From Bacillota bacterium (GTDB taxonomy: Bacteria > Bacillota > Clostridia > Acetivibrionales > DTU013), in NCBI GenBank assembly GCA_023433505.1, contig JAEZCO010000070.1, positions 62,001 through 126,000 on the forward strand: 64,000 nucleotides of DNA, written 5' to 3'. The translations under genes and the position numbers were made by a program. The notes under the pieces are model-generated. The model did no database searches. It was given only the letters and a program-made list of their open reading frames with translations, and was not told the origin of the DNA. Positions 43,015 through 51,761 of the stretch are shown one piece after another (position 1 is the first letter of the stretch; every line of letters begins with the position of its first letter).

Positions 43015-43218
43015 TTGAGAATATGGTTAAAAGAGTTGAGACTAGCTAAAGATCTAACTCAAGAAAAAATAGCCAATTTGGCTGGCGTTGATATCACAAC
43101 AATTAACAAAATAGAACTTGGTGAGCGAAGACCTTCGCCGAAAACGGCAAAAGCTATAGCTTCTGTTTTGGAATTTGATTGGACCAAGTTCTATGAAGAT
43201 GAAAAAGAAACAGCATAA
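43015..43218 (+). CDS. Cro-like XRE regulator
   Basis: The TTG at 43015 is chosen because GGAGG ends 7 nt upstream. 67 residues, a single HTH_XRE (LRLAKDLTQEKIANLAGVDI, IELGERRPSPKTAKAIASVL). First gene of the early operon; it probably counteracts the divergent repressor at the same operators. Confidence 0.85.
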   Translation: MRIWLKELRLAKDLTQEKIANLAGVDITTINKIELGERRPSPKTAKAIASVLEFDWTKFYEDEKETA

Positions 43219-43221
43219 GAG

Positions 43222-43452
43222 GTGATTTTTATAATAGTTCCAATTAAGAATAATATACGAAAGTATCGGGAAATCCGCTATATCAATCAGCAGAGGCTTG
43301 CTGATGAACTGGGATTAACCCGAACATATCTGTCCAAGCTTGAAAATCAACGTTTCTCACCGGGGCCTGGGTTGATGTTGCGGATATGTGCTTATTTTGG
43401 AGTTCACACAAGTGAGATGTTTTACATTGACAAGAAAGAGGGTGGAGAGTAA
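43222..43452 (+). CDS. Small XRE regulator
   Basis: About 76 residues with HTH_XRE motifs (IRKYREIRYINQQRLADEL, RTYLSKLENQRFSPGPGLML). The annotated GTG at 43222 falls inside the AGAGGTGA site itself, so the true start could be a few codons later at a non-standard codon. Directly follows the Cro-like gene. Confidence 0.75.
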   Translation: MIFIIVPIKNNIRKYREIRYINQQRLADELGLTRTYLSKLENQRFSPGPGLMLRICAYFGVHTSEMFYIDKKEGGE

Positions 43453-43875
43453 ATGGGCAGGTATGTAGATACTATGGAGAGTCTAAGTGTCACAAAATTA
43501 AAGGTCTCAGGCTATCTCAATACTATTGAGGTTATGCTTCAATCAGCTAACGAGGAAATTGCACAGGCAAGGGCAAGGATTGATGAGTTCAACGGAGTTG
43601 GAGTGGAGACAGAGGGTATTCTTGACAAATACCCGGACATCTTAACAGTCGAGCAGATGGCGGAGCTCTTGCACCTTACAAAGGGTGCTGTGTCCCAGAT
43701 GGCAAAAGAGAAGCGGTTACCCGGTACTAAAATTCAAGAAAAATGGCGGTTCAGTAAAAAGGCTATCATTGAATGGATGTACAGTAGGTCACTGAATAAT
43801 CTCTTATCTGAAGCAGAAAAAGTACGGAAAACCAGGAAAGCGGCGGGAGCCTCTTCACTATATACGGTGAAGTAA
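43453..43875 (+). CDS. Helix-turn-helix (excisionase-like) DNA-binding protein
   Basis: 140 residues, starting immediately after the previous stop codon with GGTGGAGAG upstream. The N-terminal ~50 residues are coiled coil-like. Residues ~60-115 form a MerR/excisionase-type HTH (LTVEQMAELLHLTKGAVSQMA, IQEKWRFSKKAIIEWM). Possible excisionase or early regulator. Confidence 0.75.
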   Translation: MGRYVDTMESLSVTKLKVSGYLNTIEVMLQSANEEIAQARARIDEFNGVGVETEGILDKYPDILTVEQMAELLHLTKGAVSQMAKEKRLPGTKIQEKWRFSKKAIIEWMYSRSLNNLLSEAEKVRKTRKAAGASSLYTVK

Positions 43876-44025
43876 AGAGGCTCATTCTAGGCAGGAGAGG
43901 CAGAAGAAGAGTGGTTTGTGAAGAAGGGGCTTGATGTGCTTTTCATCATGATTATACTGCAAGACCCCGGGCAGTCATATATCTACAGGTACATGATTCC
44001 TTTACTGAAAGGGGGTGAACGTAAA

Positions 44026-44535
44026 ATGAAGTTTGGCGAAATAGCAAAGCAAGCAAGGATAGATTCAGAAATTACAGTGAATGAAGCGGCAGATCGTCTA
44101 CATATTACAAGGCAGACTCTTTTTAACATGGAGACCGATGTGACAGCACCTGATCCTCAGAATGTTATCAATATGACAAGGCTATATAATGAGCCAACAC
44201 TGCTTAATGCGCATTGCAGGCTTAACTGCCCAATCGGCAGGAGGCTGAACTATATACTTCCGAACAAACTACCAAAGAACCTGACTGCGATAACTGTCCG
44301 GAATATGAAAGAGTCTGAGGAGCATGTCAGCTGCTTAAAGGATTTTGCATATGGGAGTGTTTCAGGCAAAGACAGGATTTTCATGAGGAAGGCTGTGAAG
44401 GAGATCCTTGAGGCTGAATACTGGATCGAAACATTAAAAGAGCAGGTTATCCGGGAATATGGCTTTGAAGAACTTGAGGGCCTGATCCGTGAAGTCAATT
44501 GTGAATATATCAATGAAGGTTTGGTATGTGTTTAG
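44026..44535 (+). CDS. XRE-family early regulator
   Basis: Start at the ATG at 44026 after AAAGGGGGTGA; the frame is open upstream to 43918 without a site. 169 residues: an N-terminal HTH (ITVNEAADRLHITRQTLFNM, DPQNVINMTRLYN) and a helical C-terminus (FMRKAVKEILEAEYWIETL). A cysteine pair lies in HCRLNCPIG. Function beyond DNA binding is unknown. Confidence 0.72.
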   Translation: MKFGEIAKQARIDSEITVNEAADRLHITRQTLFNMETDVTAPDPQNVINMTRLYNEPTLLNAHCRLNCPIGRRLNYILPNKLPKNLTAITVRNMKESEEHVSCLKDFAYGSVSGKDRIFMRKAVKEILEAEYWIETLKEQVIREYGFEELEGLIREVNCEYINEGLVCV

Positions 44536-44550
44536 AGGGGAGGGTCTGTT

Positions 44551-44673
44551 ATGTCAATAAAAATCGCACTTATATTAAATAGGTTTGGTTTTAGTGTATC
44601 ACATGATGGCGACAGAGGCTGGATTATTATAGAAAAGAGCAAAAAAAATAGCCCTCGAAAAGCAGCCATTTAA
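44551..44673 (+). CDS. Small early phage protein (40 aa)
   Basis: ATG at 44551 follows GAGGGGAGGG. Encodes a 40-residue basic protein (ILNRFGFSVSHDGDRGWIII then a Lys-rich tail). No family recognised. Placed tightly in the early operon. Confidence 0.5.
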   Translation: MSIKIALILNRFGFSVSHDGDRGWIIIEKSKKNSPRKAAI

Positions 44674-44746
44674 AAAGATTGTCACCCATATAGTAGCAAA
44701 TATGTTGTTTTGTGTCAATATATCTATTCTTTCAGGAGGAAGGTGT

Positions 44747-44962
44747 ATGGAGGAAAAACTTAAGCAGATTATAACAATTGCCTTAGAGGCAAAGCTAGGG
44801 TATGCAGTGGAAATTACGCCAGATGAGTGGGAAGCGGCCAGGGTGGATACGCTCAATGATATTTTCTATAACAAGCTATGCAGCCTGAGGGAGCCGACGC
44901 TAAATTATTTCTTCAATACCATGGTAAGTTTACTGGCAATCATGAAGCGGATAGCTGCATAG
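44747..44962 (+). CDS. Small early phage protein (71 aa)
   Basis: ATG at 44747 after AGGAGGAAGG. 71 residues, helical (LKQIITIALEAKLG, NTMVSLLAIMKRIAA). Not recognised. Confidence 0.6.
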   Translation: MEEKLKQIITIALEAKLGYAVEITPDEWEAARVDTLNDIFYNKLCSLREPTLNYFFNTMVSLLAIMKRIAA

Positions 44963-44981
44963 CGGAAGCCGGAGGTGTTCT

Positions 44982-45074
44982 ATGTTCAGATGGCTGAAAG
45001 AGGTTTTCAAGAGAAAAGGTCATTATTATTTGCAACTGAGTGGATATGACCGAAAAAAGAGGCGCTTTTTATAA
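44982..45074 (+). CDS. Tiny basic phage protein (30 aa)
   Basis: ATG at 44982 after GGAGGTG. Encodes about 30 residues rich in Lys, Arg and aromatics (MFRWLKEVFKRKGHYY). Good ribosome-binding site but no known family. Confidence 0.45.
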   Translation: MFRWLKEVFKRKGHYYLQLSGYDRKKRRFL

Positions 45075-45132
45075 AACATCCAGATACCATTGTCTGGCGG
45101 GTATTAAAGCTTATTTGTGAGGAGGTGCTGTT

Positions 45133-45387
45133 TTGAAATCCTATGAGGTTTCTCCAGGAATGAAAGTGTATATCAAAAATCCTAATCTAAGAGATATAGA
45201 TGGAAAAAGCTTGTTTATGAAAACAGGGGTATTTCTGGGAATCGATGATTTTGGACAGGCCCATAGATGCCGGAGGAATACTTTCGGGAAGGTCAGGATG
45301 GATGACAGGGCCGTCCTCACAGACCATTTTTATATTAAGGACCTGCAGGAAGATAGGTATTTGGATCTATCAAAACCTAAAGGTTGA
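45133..45387 (+). CDS. Small early phage protein (84 aa)
   Basis: TTG start with GAGGAGGTG upstream. 84 residues, beta-rich look (MKVYIKNPNLRDIDGKSLF, TGVFLGIDDFGQAHRC). Not recognised. Confidence 0.6.
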   Translation: MKSYEVSPGMKVYIKNPNLRDIDGKSLFMKTGVFLGIDDFGQAHRCRRNTFGKVRMDDRAVLTDHFYIKDLQEDRYLDLSKPKG

Positions 45388-45403
45388 AAGGGGGCATTTT
45401 TCT

Positions 45404-45751
45404 ATGCTTACGAAAGCATTAGCAAAATTAAGGTCTGAAACGGACCAAAATATAAACAATCCATACATTCAAGTAGTTGGCGGTTTCCTGATCCAATACC
45501 TTGAGTCGAACCCAGCCGCAGCGGAGAAGATTCTGGCAACAGACAAATCAATTAGTGAGAGTCTGGATGAAATGAGAAAGGCTGCTGAAAAGAAAAAGGT
45601 CAGGAATTGTGCTGTACTCACTGATCAGGAAGGCTTTAATATTGTATTGAAGTATTTCGGAATAACGGAGTTGGTACTAGCTCCATCAAGTCCTGCAATA
45701 GAACAAAAATCTTCGGATAATTTTAATATAAGCCTGGAGGAGCTGATGTGA
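45404..45751 (+). CDS. PcfK-like protein
   Basis: Start at the ATG at 45404 with AAAGGGGG 9 nt upstream. 115 residues with a PcfK-like domain: IQVVGGFLIQYLESNPAAAEK, KSISESLDEMRKAAEKKK, LTDQEGFNIVLKYFGI. Its stop overlaps the start of the PcfJ-like gene. PcfK/PcfJ pairs occur on conjugative plasmids and phages. A PcfK-like domain has also been reported in the anti-Cas9 protein AcrIIA9, but membership here is not shown. Confidence 0.75.
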   Translation: MLTKALAKLRSETDQNINNPYIQVVGGFLIQYLESNPAAAEKILATDKSISESLDEMRKAAEKKKVRNCAVLTDQEGFNIVLKYFGITELVLAPSSPAIEQKSSDNFNISLEELM

Positions 45752-47388
45752 TGAAAATGAATACAGGAGTCAAAGAGCATTTTTTGCATTTTGATCAAGG
45801 CTGTAACCCTGAAATTATGGACTTTGCAACGAATGTAGTCCTTAAAGAAAGTAAATACATCTTCCTTACCAGGATAAAGAAACAGCAATATGGCTACTGC
45901 ACCCACTGTAATACTGAATTTCCGACACACCTACCAAAACTAACCGATAGAGCAATTGCCGAGCGGGAAATGTGCGGATGCCCAGCAGCTATGTTCATGG
46001 GCGAGGAATACCAAAGTAAAAAGCATGGGGATAAGATGGAATGCCCTAACTGCTCAAGTATTTGCACAGTGAGGTATGCTGGCCTTGGGCATAGTAATTT
46101 GAGAGATTGTGCATATTTTGTATACTATGAAAAATCTCGTCTAAACCCCAAGATGATAGTGGCAAGAGGTTTTTACGCAACCAGGTATTATGGTAAAACA
46201 TACAAGAAAGTTAAAACTGAGTTAAAGACCGAGGTTTACTATACTTTCGAGTATAAAAAAATCGGAAAAATGATAAAGCCAATATGTGAATCCTGGAATA
46301 GGGGTTACCACTGGGGTTTTTCCAAGTCGGTTCACAACTGGTATAATAACCATCCTTATTTGCCGTGCTGCTGTTCCCGTGACAGTATAAAAGAAGCTGT
46401 TAAAGATACGCCTTTTGCATGGAGCGGATGGGAATCCGTCGATCATAAAGATATGGTTGAGTTTTTTGACTTATATTCAAGGTATCCCGTAACAGAATAT
46501 TTATGTAAGCTTGGTTATGCAGCCATTTTATCTGAAAAGCTTGAACGTGGTGCGGTAAGCTATAATGCTATTAATTGGAAAGGGAAGACAATTGAAAGTG
46601 TTTTCAGACTCTCAAAAGATGAGCTTCGCATAGTCAAACAGAACAACATTGAAATCAATTCATGGTTTTTGCATCTAGCCAAACACTGTAAAGAGCGCTT
46701 ATTGGCCTTATCACTCCAGGAAGTATCCAGTTTGTCAAAGCTCATAAGCGGGTTAGGTGAGATTGATAACCTAATAAGCACATTTGGCAAATATATGAGT
46801 TTTGGGGAAGCTCTTAAATATTGTATTAAGCAGCAAAATAAGAGCAGGACATATCGTTCTTTAAACAGCTTGCTGAGTGACTGGCGTGATTATGTTGCAG
46901 AGTGCAAAAAGTTAGATATGGATACCTCCGACATGAGGATACTGTTCCCCAACGATCTGCTTAGAGCTCATTTAAACACATCACAGCAAATAAGGTATGC
47001 AGTGGATAAAGACTTGACTGAAAAAATCATTTCAAGGCTTCCGGATATAGTCCATCTGTATTACCATAATGAGAATTTTTTAATACGCCCTGCAGAGAGC
47101 TCTTTTGAAATTGTTGAAGAGGGCAGGATGCTGGGCCACTGTGTAGGTAGATATGCAAAGGATCATGCTGAGGGCAAAACCGACATTCTCTTTATAAGAA
47201 GGGCGGCGGAACCAGATAAGTCCTTCTTTACAGTTGAAGTCAAGGAAAACAAGATTGTCCAGGTCAGAGGGTTTCACAATCATGATCCTGAGGATGAAAC
47301 ACTGCTCACTTTTATTGAGGACTTTAAAAAGCTATTGGCAAAAAAGGTTTCCAAAATCAAAAAGGACAAGAGTAAAATACCGGCGTAG
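45748..47388 (+). CDS. PcfJ-like protein
   Basis: 546 residues. GGAGG lies 7-10 nt before a GTG at 45748 and an ATG at 45751; both are possible. A central zinc-binding region has several Cys pairs (YCTHCNTE, MECPNCSSICTV). The C-terminal ~100 residues are the PcfJ core (MLGHCVGRYAKDHAEGKTDI, FTVEVKENKIVQVRGFHNHD). Translationally coupled to the PcfK-like gene. The family's molecular role is unclear. Confidence 0.85.
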   Translation: MMKMNTGVKEHFLHFDQGCNPEIMDFATNVVLKESKYIFLTRIKKQQYGYCTHCNTEFPTHLPKLTDRAIAEREMCGCPAAMFMGEEYQSKKHGDKMECPNCSSICTVRYAGLGHSNLRDCAYFVYYEKSRLNPKMIVARGFYATRYYGKTYKKVKTELKTEVYYTFEYKKIGKMIKPICESWNRGYHWGFSKSVHNWYNNHPYLPCCCSRDSIKEAVKDTPFAWSGWESVDHKDMVEFFDLYSRYPVTEYLCKLGYAAILSEKLERGAVSYNAINWKGKTIESVFRLSKDELRIVKQNNIEINSWFLHLAKHCKERLLALSLQEVSSLSKLISGLGEIDNLISTFGKYMSFGEALKYCIKQQNKSRTYRSLNSLLSDWRDYVAECKKLDMDTSDMRILFPNDLLRAHLNTSQQIRYAVDKDLTEKIISRLPDIVHLYYHNENFLIRPAESSFEIVEEGRMLGHCVGRYAKDHAEGKTDILFIRRAAEPDKSFFTVEVKENKIVQVRGFHNHDPEDETLLTFIEDFKKLLAKKVSKIKKDKSKIPA

Positions 47389-47405
47389 GACCGGGGAAGG
47401 GGTAA

Positions 47406-48425
47406 ATGTATATGAATGACCTGATAAAAACTAATGGACCAGCACTGACAGGGAGGACACCTACTTTAATTGCTGCAGAAATCAATGATATAAAAGGCCA
47501 AACCCGAAAGATGGTACTTTACAATAGTATTGAAATCGGACGGCGCCTGGTTGAGGCAAAATCATTGCTGAGCCATGGTGACTGGGGCGGATGGCTGGAG
47601 AATTCGGTAGATTATTCCCAAAGCACTGCCGAGAACCTTATGCGTATTTTCGACGAATATGGGGCGGATCAAATTACGCTCCTTACTGATAATGCAAAAT
47701 CCCAAGCGCTTGGGAATTTGAGTTACACCCAGGCCGTCGCCCTGTTGGGTGTCTCGGAAAACGAGAGGGAGCAGTTCATCAAGGACAATGATATTGACAC
47801 CATGTCAACGAGGGAACTGCAGCAGGCGATAAAAGATCTAAAACAAGCCAGGGAAGAGAAGGAAATGGTCGCCAAGGAAAAGGAACTGCTTGAAAGTGAA
47901 TTGGGTAAAGTTCAGGATTCAAAGAAAGAGGCAGAGGATAAAGTCAAGTCCTTGGCAGTAGAAAAGGATAAGATGAAGAAGGACCTTGATGCTGCAAAGA
48001 AAAAAACAGATGAAGACTTGTTGAAGAAGAACCGGGAACTCGAAAAGAGTAAAAAGGATCTGGAAAAGCTCAATGTGAAAATCAAGGAACTGGAGTCAAA
48101 GCCTCTGGATGTAAATAAAGGTGCGACAGATGAGGATATAGAGAAAATAAAGACTGAAACGGCTGAGAAGTATGAAAAAGACCTTGCACTGCTGAAGGTT
48201 GAGAAGGAACAGGCAGAAAAGAAGGTAAAGGATCTTGAGGTTAAGGCAACAAAGTTGAGCAATGCAGCTGCATTAAAATATTCTGTTTATTTCGATCTCC
48301 TGGTTAAGAATTTTAGCGAGCTTCTAGGAGCCCTAGCTGAAATAAAAGAAACGGATGATGCAGCACATGACAGGTATAGAAATGCAATTGCCGGTCTGAT
48401 CGGTAAGATGTCCGAAAGGCTGTAA
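47406..48425 (+). CDS. DUF3102 protein with long coiled coil
   Basis: 339 residues. Residues ~20-135 match the DUF3102 type (IGRRLVEAKSLLSHGDWGGWL, YSQSTAENLMRIFDEYGAD), related to DNA-binding ParB-like/KilA-type proteins of phages. Residues ~140-280 form an extended, highly charged coiled coil (EKEMVAKEKELLESELGKVQ). The C-terminus is helical. Common in Firmicute phage early regions; role unknown, perhaps DNA partition or replication. Confidence 0.75.
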   Translation: MYMNDLIKTNGPALTGRTPTLIAAEINDIKGQTRKMVLYNSIEIGRRLVEAKSLLSHGDWGGWLENSVDYSQSTAENLMRIFDEYGADQITLLTDNAKSQALGNLSYTQAVALLGVSENEREQFIKDNDIDTMSTRELQQAIKDLKQAREEKEMVAKEKELLESELGKVQDSKKEAEDKVKSLAVEKDKMKKDLDAAKKKTDEDLLKKNRELEKSKKDLEKLNVKIKELESKPLDVNKGATDEDIEKIKTETAEKYEKDLALLKVEKEQAEKKVKDLEVKATKLSNAAALKYSVYFDLLVKNFSELLGALAEIKETDDAAHDRYRNAIAGLIGKMSERL

Positions 48426-48455
48426 TCATATTATTTGTGAAGGGGTATACAAAAG

Positions 48456-49367
48456 ATGGCTAACCCTCAGCCAACAGATTCACATTTTAGAATTTCGCAT
48501 AAAATAGAAGAAGAGATCATGATGCGTGATTTTACCAAAAGGCAGAGGTCTATAATGGACTTTATATTAAGGCTGTCCTGGGGTTGTGGTAAAAAGGCGG
48601 CAATAATACCCATGCAGAAGGATTTTGAACTTGTTGGCATAGATCAGACGAAGGCCAAAACAGAAATAGAATGGCTTATAAATGCAAAAGTGATCAGCCG
48701 GGATGTCAGCGGCCATGAGTACTCCTTCAACAAAAATTTTGATGAATGGAGGGTATCTATTGTTCCCAATTACAATAAGGACCGGTTTAATGAGTTACTT
48801 AATATAAATATAAAGACTTGCCAAAACAGCAAGTCACTTGCCGAAACGTCAAGTGAAGAGAGTGGCAGACTTGACGAAACAGCAAGTGAGGACTTGACGA
48901 AAAGGCAAGTCTTTTTGAACGCAAAGCCTACAGAGGAAAGCGTTAGAGGCATGCCCATAGAAAGTATTAAAGAAGTAGTAGTAGAAGAAGTAGAAGAACG
49001 CGCGCGCGAGGCAGAAATATTTAAATTCTATAATCAAAACATTGGCATGATTACAAAGTTCCAGTCTGAGGTCATAGGCCAATACATCGATGAAGGCTTG
49101 GATCCGGATATGATACTTGCTGTACTCAAAGACAGTATCGGTAAGGATGATAAATGGTCCTGGATAAAGGCAGTTCTTCGGAATTCCATAGAGAACAACG
49201 TTAAAACAACCGGGCAGTATCAAGCCAAGAAGCTTGAGAGAGTCAATACAAAAAGCCGGGATAAGCCTGTATACAAGGCAAATGGCAGCAAGCCGCCTCA
49301 GACAGGAAACTTCCAGCAGCGGCAGTATTCGGATGACTACTTTGAAAATGTGTACAAGGAGGTTTAG
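48456..49367 (+). CDS. Phage DnaD-like replication initiator
   Basis: 303 residues. An N-terminal winged helix of phage replication type (RDFTKRQRSIMDFILRLSWG, IDQTKAKTEIEWLINAKVI) is followed by a linker (~118-160) whose codons contain four iteron repeats, then a DnaD-type domain (EIFKFYNQNIGMITKFQSEV, WSWIKAVLRNSI). The tail GNFQQRQYSDDYFENVYKEV mirrors the host DnaD tail. It probably binds the internal origin and recruits host helicase-loading proteins, since no loader is visible in the phage. Confidence 0.83.
   Translation: MANPQPTDSHFRISHKIEEEIMMRDFTKRQRSIMDFILRLSWGCGKKAAIIPMQKDFELVGIDQTKAKTEIEWLINAKVISRDVSGHEYSFNKNFDEWRVSIVPNYNKDRFNELLNINIKTCQNSKSLAETSSEESGRLDETASEDLTKRQVFLNAKPTEESVRGMPIESIKEVVVEEVEERAREAEIFKFYNQNIGMITKFQSEVIGQYIDEGLDPDMILAVLKDSIGKDDKWSWIKAVLRNSIENNVKTTGQYQAKKLERVNTKSRDKPVYKANGSKPPQTGNFQQRQYSDDYFENVYKEV
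48816..48910. repeat. Four 19-bp iterons, candidate phage origin
   Basis: Imperfect palindromic repeats, each ACTTG...CAAGT, 19 bp: 48816-48834, 48836-48854, 48869-48887, 48892-48910. The first reads ACTTGCCAAAACAGCAAGT. An AT-rich stretch lies just upstream (48800-48814). Location inside the initiator gene is as in lambdoid origins. Confidence 0.82.
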
Positions 49368-49376
49368 CGGGGAATC

Positions 49377-49553
49377 ATGCTTAAAGACTGTTTATCCTAC
49401 AAGTTGCTCCTGACCTTGGATGAAGAAAGGTTCTTTAGCAGAGTTGATGATGTGCGATATCGCAAATTAAGGGCTTTTCTTGAAATGCGGCTTAAAAGCA
49501 AATACGGAATAGTATATCCGAGAATTACAACCTATGGAGTATATTTGGATTAA
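49377..49553 (+). CDS. Small phage protein (58 aa)
   Basis: ATG at 49377 after GCGGGGAA, just after the replication gene. 58 residues (LLLTLDEERFFSRVDDVRY). No family recognised. Confidence 0.5.
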   Translation: MLKDCLSYKLLLTLDEERFFSRVDDVRYRKLRAFLEMRLKSKYGIVYPRITTYGVYLD

Positions 49554-49569
49554 TCAAGGGAGGATTGTT

Positions 49570-49725
49570 ATGGATAGAAAGGCTTCAGGATTCAAACAAG
49601 GTGATGAGTGCCCATTTTGTGACGGTGAACTATATCTAACTGGAGAAAAGGACAGAGATTCAGGCAAGGAGGTTTTCATGTGTACTAATGATGATTGCTT
49701 TTTTAACCAGGTACAGTTTAATTAA
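49570..49725 (+). CDS. Small zinc-ribbon-like protein (51 aa)
   Basis: ATG at 49570 after GGGAGGA. Two Cys pairs (CPFCDG, CTNDDC) suggest a zinc ribbon. Function unknown. Confidence 0.6.
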   Translation: MDRKASGFKQGDECPFCDGELYLTGEKDRDSGKEVFMCTNDDCFFNQVQFN

Positions 49726-49826
49726 AATAGCAAATAAAAAAGGGCTCCCGCCCAAGATAAAATAAACACCTAAGTCAATTATATAGAAAAAAAGAGAAAA
49801 TTACAAGGGATGAAAGGCGGGATGAT

Positions 49827-50381
49827 ATGGAGACTATACCACTGGAGAAGGTAATAGAAATAGGCGTGCAAGCAGGCGTGAGGGAAGCCTTGGATAGAAT
49901 CAGCAGGGAGAAGGAGGAAAGGAGAAAGGGGCGGTATGATCGACGGCTCCGGAATACCAAGCTGCTTTTAAAAAACTACAGGAACTTTCAGGTTCACTGC
50001 AGTGATTCAATAAGTAGCTTAGGCAGGTACCGGACAAATGCAATCGATATTCTTGATGAACTTGATTATGGTGATCAAGATAGTGAGTTTTATATTGAGT
50101 CAATCAAGGCCAGCAATGAAAGGACAGCCATCATTATTGCTCACATTGAGAATATGATCAGGATTTTCCGGTATATTTGTGAACGGAGTTGCAAACCTGA
50201 AGAGGTAAGAAGATACAAGGTAATTGCTGGACTTTATGTTGATGAAGAGGAGAAAAGTGCGGCTCAGCTGGCGGGTGAACTGATATGTGATCCGAGGACT
50301 GTCTACCGGGATCGAGATGAAGCGGTGAAGGTATTGAGCGCATTGATATTTGGGATTGATGGATTGAAAATGGAGGTTTAG
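49827..50381 (+). CDS. ArpU/RinA-like late transcription regulator
   Basis: 184 residues. A basic N-terminal part (EKEERRKGRYDRRLRNTKLLL) and a C-terminal HTH (YVDEEEKSAAQLAGELICDP, then PRTVYRDRDEAVKVL) match phage late-gene regulators of the ArpU/RinA kind. Its place between the early genes and the packaging genes fits control of late transcription. Confidence 0.75.
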   Translation: METIPLEKVIEIGVQAGVREALDRISREKEERRKGRYDRRLRNTKLLLKNYRNFQVHCSDSISSLGRYRTNAIDILDELDYGDQDSEFYIESIKASNERTAIIIAHIENMIRIFRYICERSCKPEEVRRYKVIAGLYVDEEEKSAAQLAGELICDPRTVYRDRDEAVKVLSALIFGIDGLKMEV

Positions 50382-50428
50382 TTTATATTCTTGCAATAAT
50401 AAGTTGGGATAATTTTCAATTAAGTCTA

Positions 50429-50457
50429 TTTACATAAATTTCTATAAACAATATAAT
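50429..50457 (+). promoter_or_regulatory. Promoter of the moron-like membrane gene
   Basis: -35 TTTACA (50429-50434), 17-nt spacer, perfect -10 TATAAT (50452-50457). The -10 lies inside the palindrome at 50447-50494. Confidence 0.72.
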
Positions 50458-50494
50458 ATTACTGGGAATGATTTCACAGTAATATTATATTGTT
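50447..50494. promoter_or_regulatory. Perfect 18-bp palindrome over the promoter
   Basis: AACAATATAATATTACTG (50447-50464) and CAGTAATATTATATTGTT (50477-50494) are exact complements around a 12-nt loop. It covers the -10 and transcript start and ends at the Shine-Dalgarno, so it could be an operator or an RNA hairpin. Confidence 0.75.
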
Positions 50495-50565
50495 AGGGGG
50501 AGATTGATATCAGATATAGATTTGATTTCAATGAGAAAGAGATATATATTGGCAGTAAAGAAGAA

Positions 50566-51702
50566 TTGATACAACTGATTAATGAAAATATATTATCTGA
50601 AGATTCCATCTTATTTGATGAAGAAACTGGATCTAATATTAGTGTAAGTGAAATATTAACAGGTTTAAATAATAATGATTTACTTGAACAGGAACAATCT
50701 CCCCTTGATGTTAAAAATGAAATTCCAATTGAAAAACGAAATAAACCCTTTAGGGTGTATATTATACCTCTTGTATTAGTATTTTTGGGCGTTTTGTTTT
50801 CTCTTATTAAGTCTGTGCTAAGCATTCCGTCGGAGGTATCAGATAAAAGTGCAGCATATGTAGTTGGATATCATATGGGAAGCGCTTTAGTTCAAGCATT
50901 TATAATACTTATTTTGTGGACTATCTTATGGGCGTTAACAAGGAAAAGAAAGATAAATGGGCCTTTGATCTTTAGCATTATTTACGTGCTCATATCATTT
51001 TCTATTCTTACTAATTATATGATTAACGAATATGATGCATATGAGGAAGTATTTACACAAAAGGTTAACTTAATGATAAACAGAGCCTTAAATGGTAATG
51101 AAATAACTTCAGAAGTTTTTGAGGAAGCTACTTATGGAAAAAAAGCTGAGTTACTAAATATTACACGTGATCTTCTAAAAAATTCGCAGAAGCTATCTTT
51201 GGATTTACAAAATGCAGTAAACGAAGTGAAGATAGACATAATGCTTACAAAAGCCACTATGGAAGATCCGGGTGAAATTTCTTTGGCAAGAGATAGACTC
51301 AAAAATTTTATTGCAAGTATAAAGGAAATAGAAATTGCTGCTAAGGATAACTATAATTTATATCAAAAACGGATAACCAGCGTTGATATTTCTCAAAAAT
51401 ATAAAGATCAGATGATGAAAGGCTTTTTAGACTCAATGAATGAAAGTCCAAATATTTATGACTATTACCAGATAGAAATAGAAATAGGCAATGCATATGA
51501 TAAAATCCTTCAATTCTTGCAGAGCAAAGAAGGAACATACACTATAAATGAGGATACAATAGTTTTTGATACAGATGAAGATAGTGCTGAATATAGTAGG
51601 CTAGTTAGTGAAATAGAGACGTCAGCCCAGAAAGAGAATGAATGGCATAACAAGCAAAACGAAAAAAAGAATAATATTCTGAATTCTATTAAAGATGAAT
51701 AG
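50566..51702 (+). CDS. AT-rich membrane protein (probable moron)
   Basis: 378 residues from a TTG at 50566. The frame stays open upstream and reads RFDFNEKEIYIGSKEE, while AGGGGGAG at 50495-50502 fits a non-standard start near 50503-50512, so the N-terminus is uncertain. Three membrane helices at ~65-150 (YIIPLVLVFLGVLFSLI, ALVQAFIILILWTILWAL, FSIIYVLISFSIL) are followed by a ~230-residue helical soluble domain. No family recognised. It has its own promoter and terminator, unlike its neighbours, so it is probably expressed in the lysogen. Confidence 0.7.
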   Translation: MIQLINENILSEDSILFDEETGSNISVSEILTGLNNNDLLEQEQSPLDVKNEIPIEKRNKPFRVYIIPLVLVFLGVLFSLIKSVLSIPSEVSDKSAAYVVGYHMGSALVQAFIILILWTILWALTRKRKINGPLIFSIIYVLISFSILTNYMINEYDAYEEVFTQKVNLMINRALNGNEITSEVFEEATYGKKAELLNITRDLLKNSQKLSLDLQNAVNEVKIDIMLTKATMEDPGEISLARDRLKNFIASIKEIEIAAKDNYNLYQKRITSVDISQKYKDQMMKGFLDSMNESPNIYDYYQIEIEIGNAYDKILQFLQSKEGTYTINEDTIVFDTDEDSAEYSRLVSEIETSAQKENEWHNKQNEKKNNILNSIKDE

Positions 51703-51761
51703 TAAATGTCAAAAAGACGTCATTGAAATATCATTTTATCAGAGTTAAAATGCAAATATAG

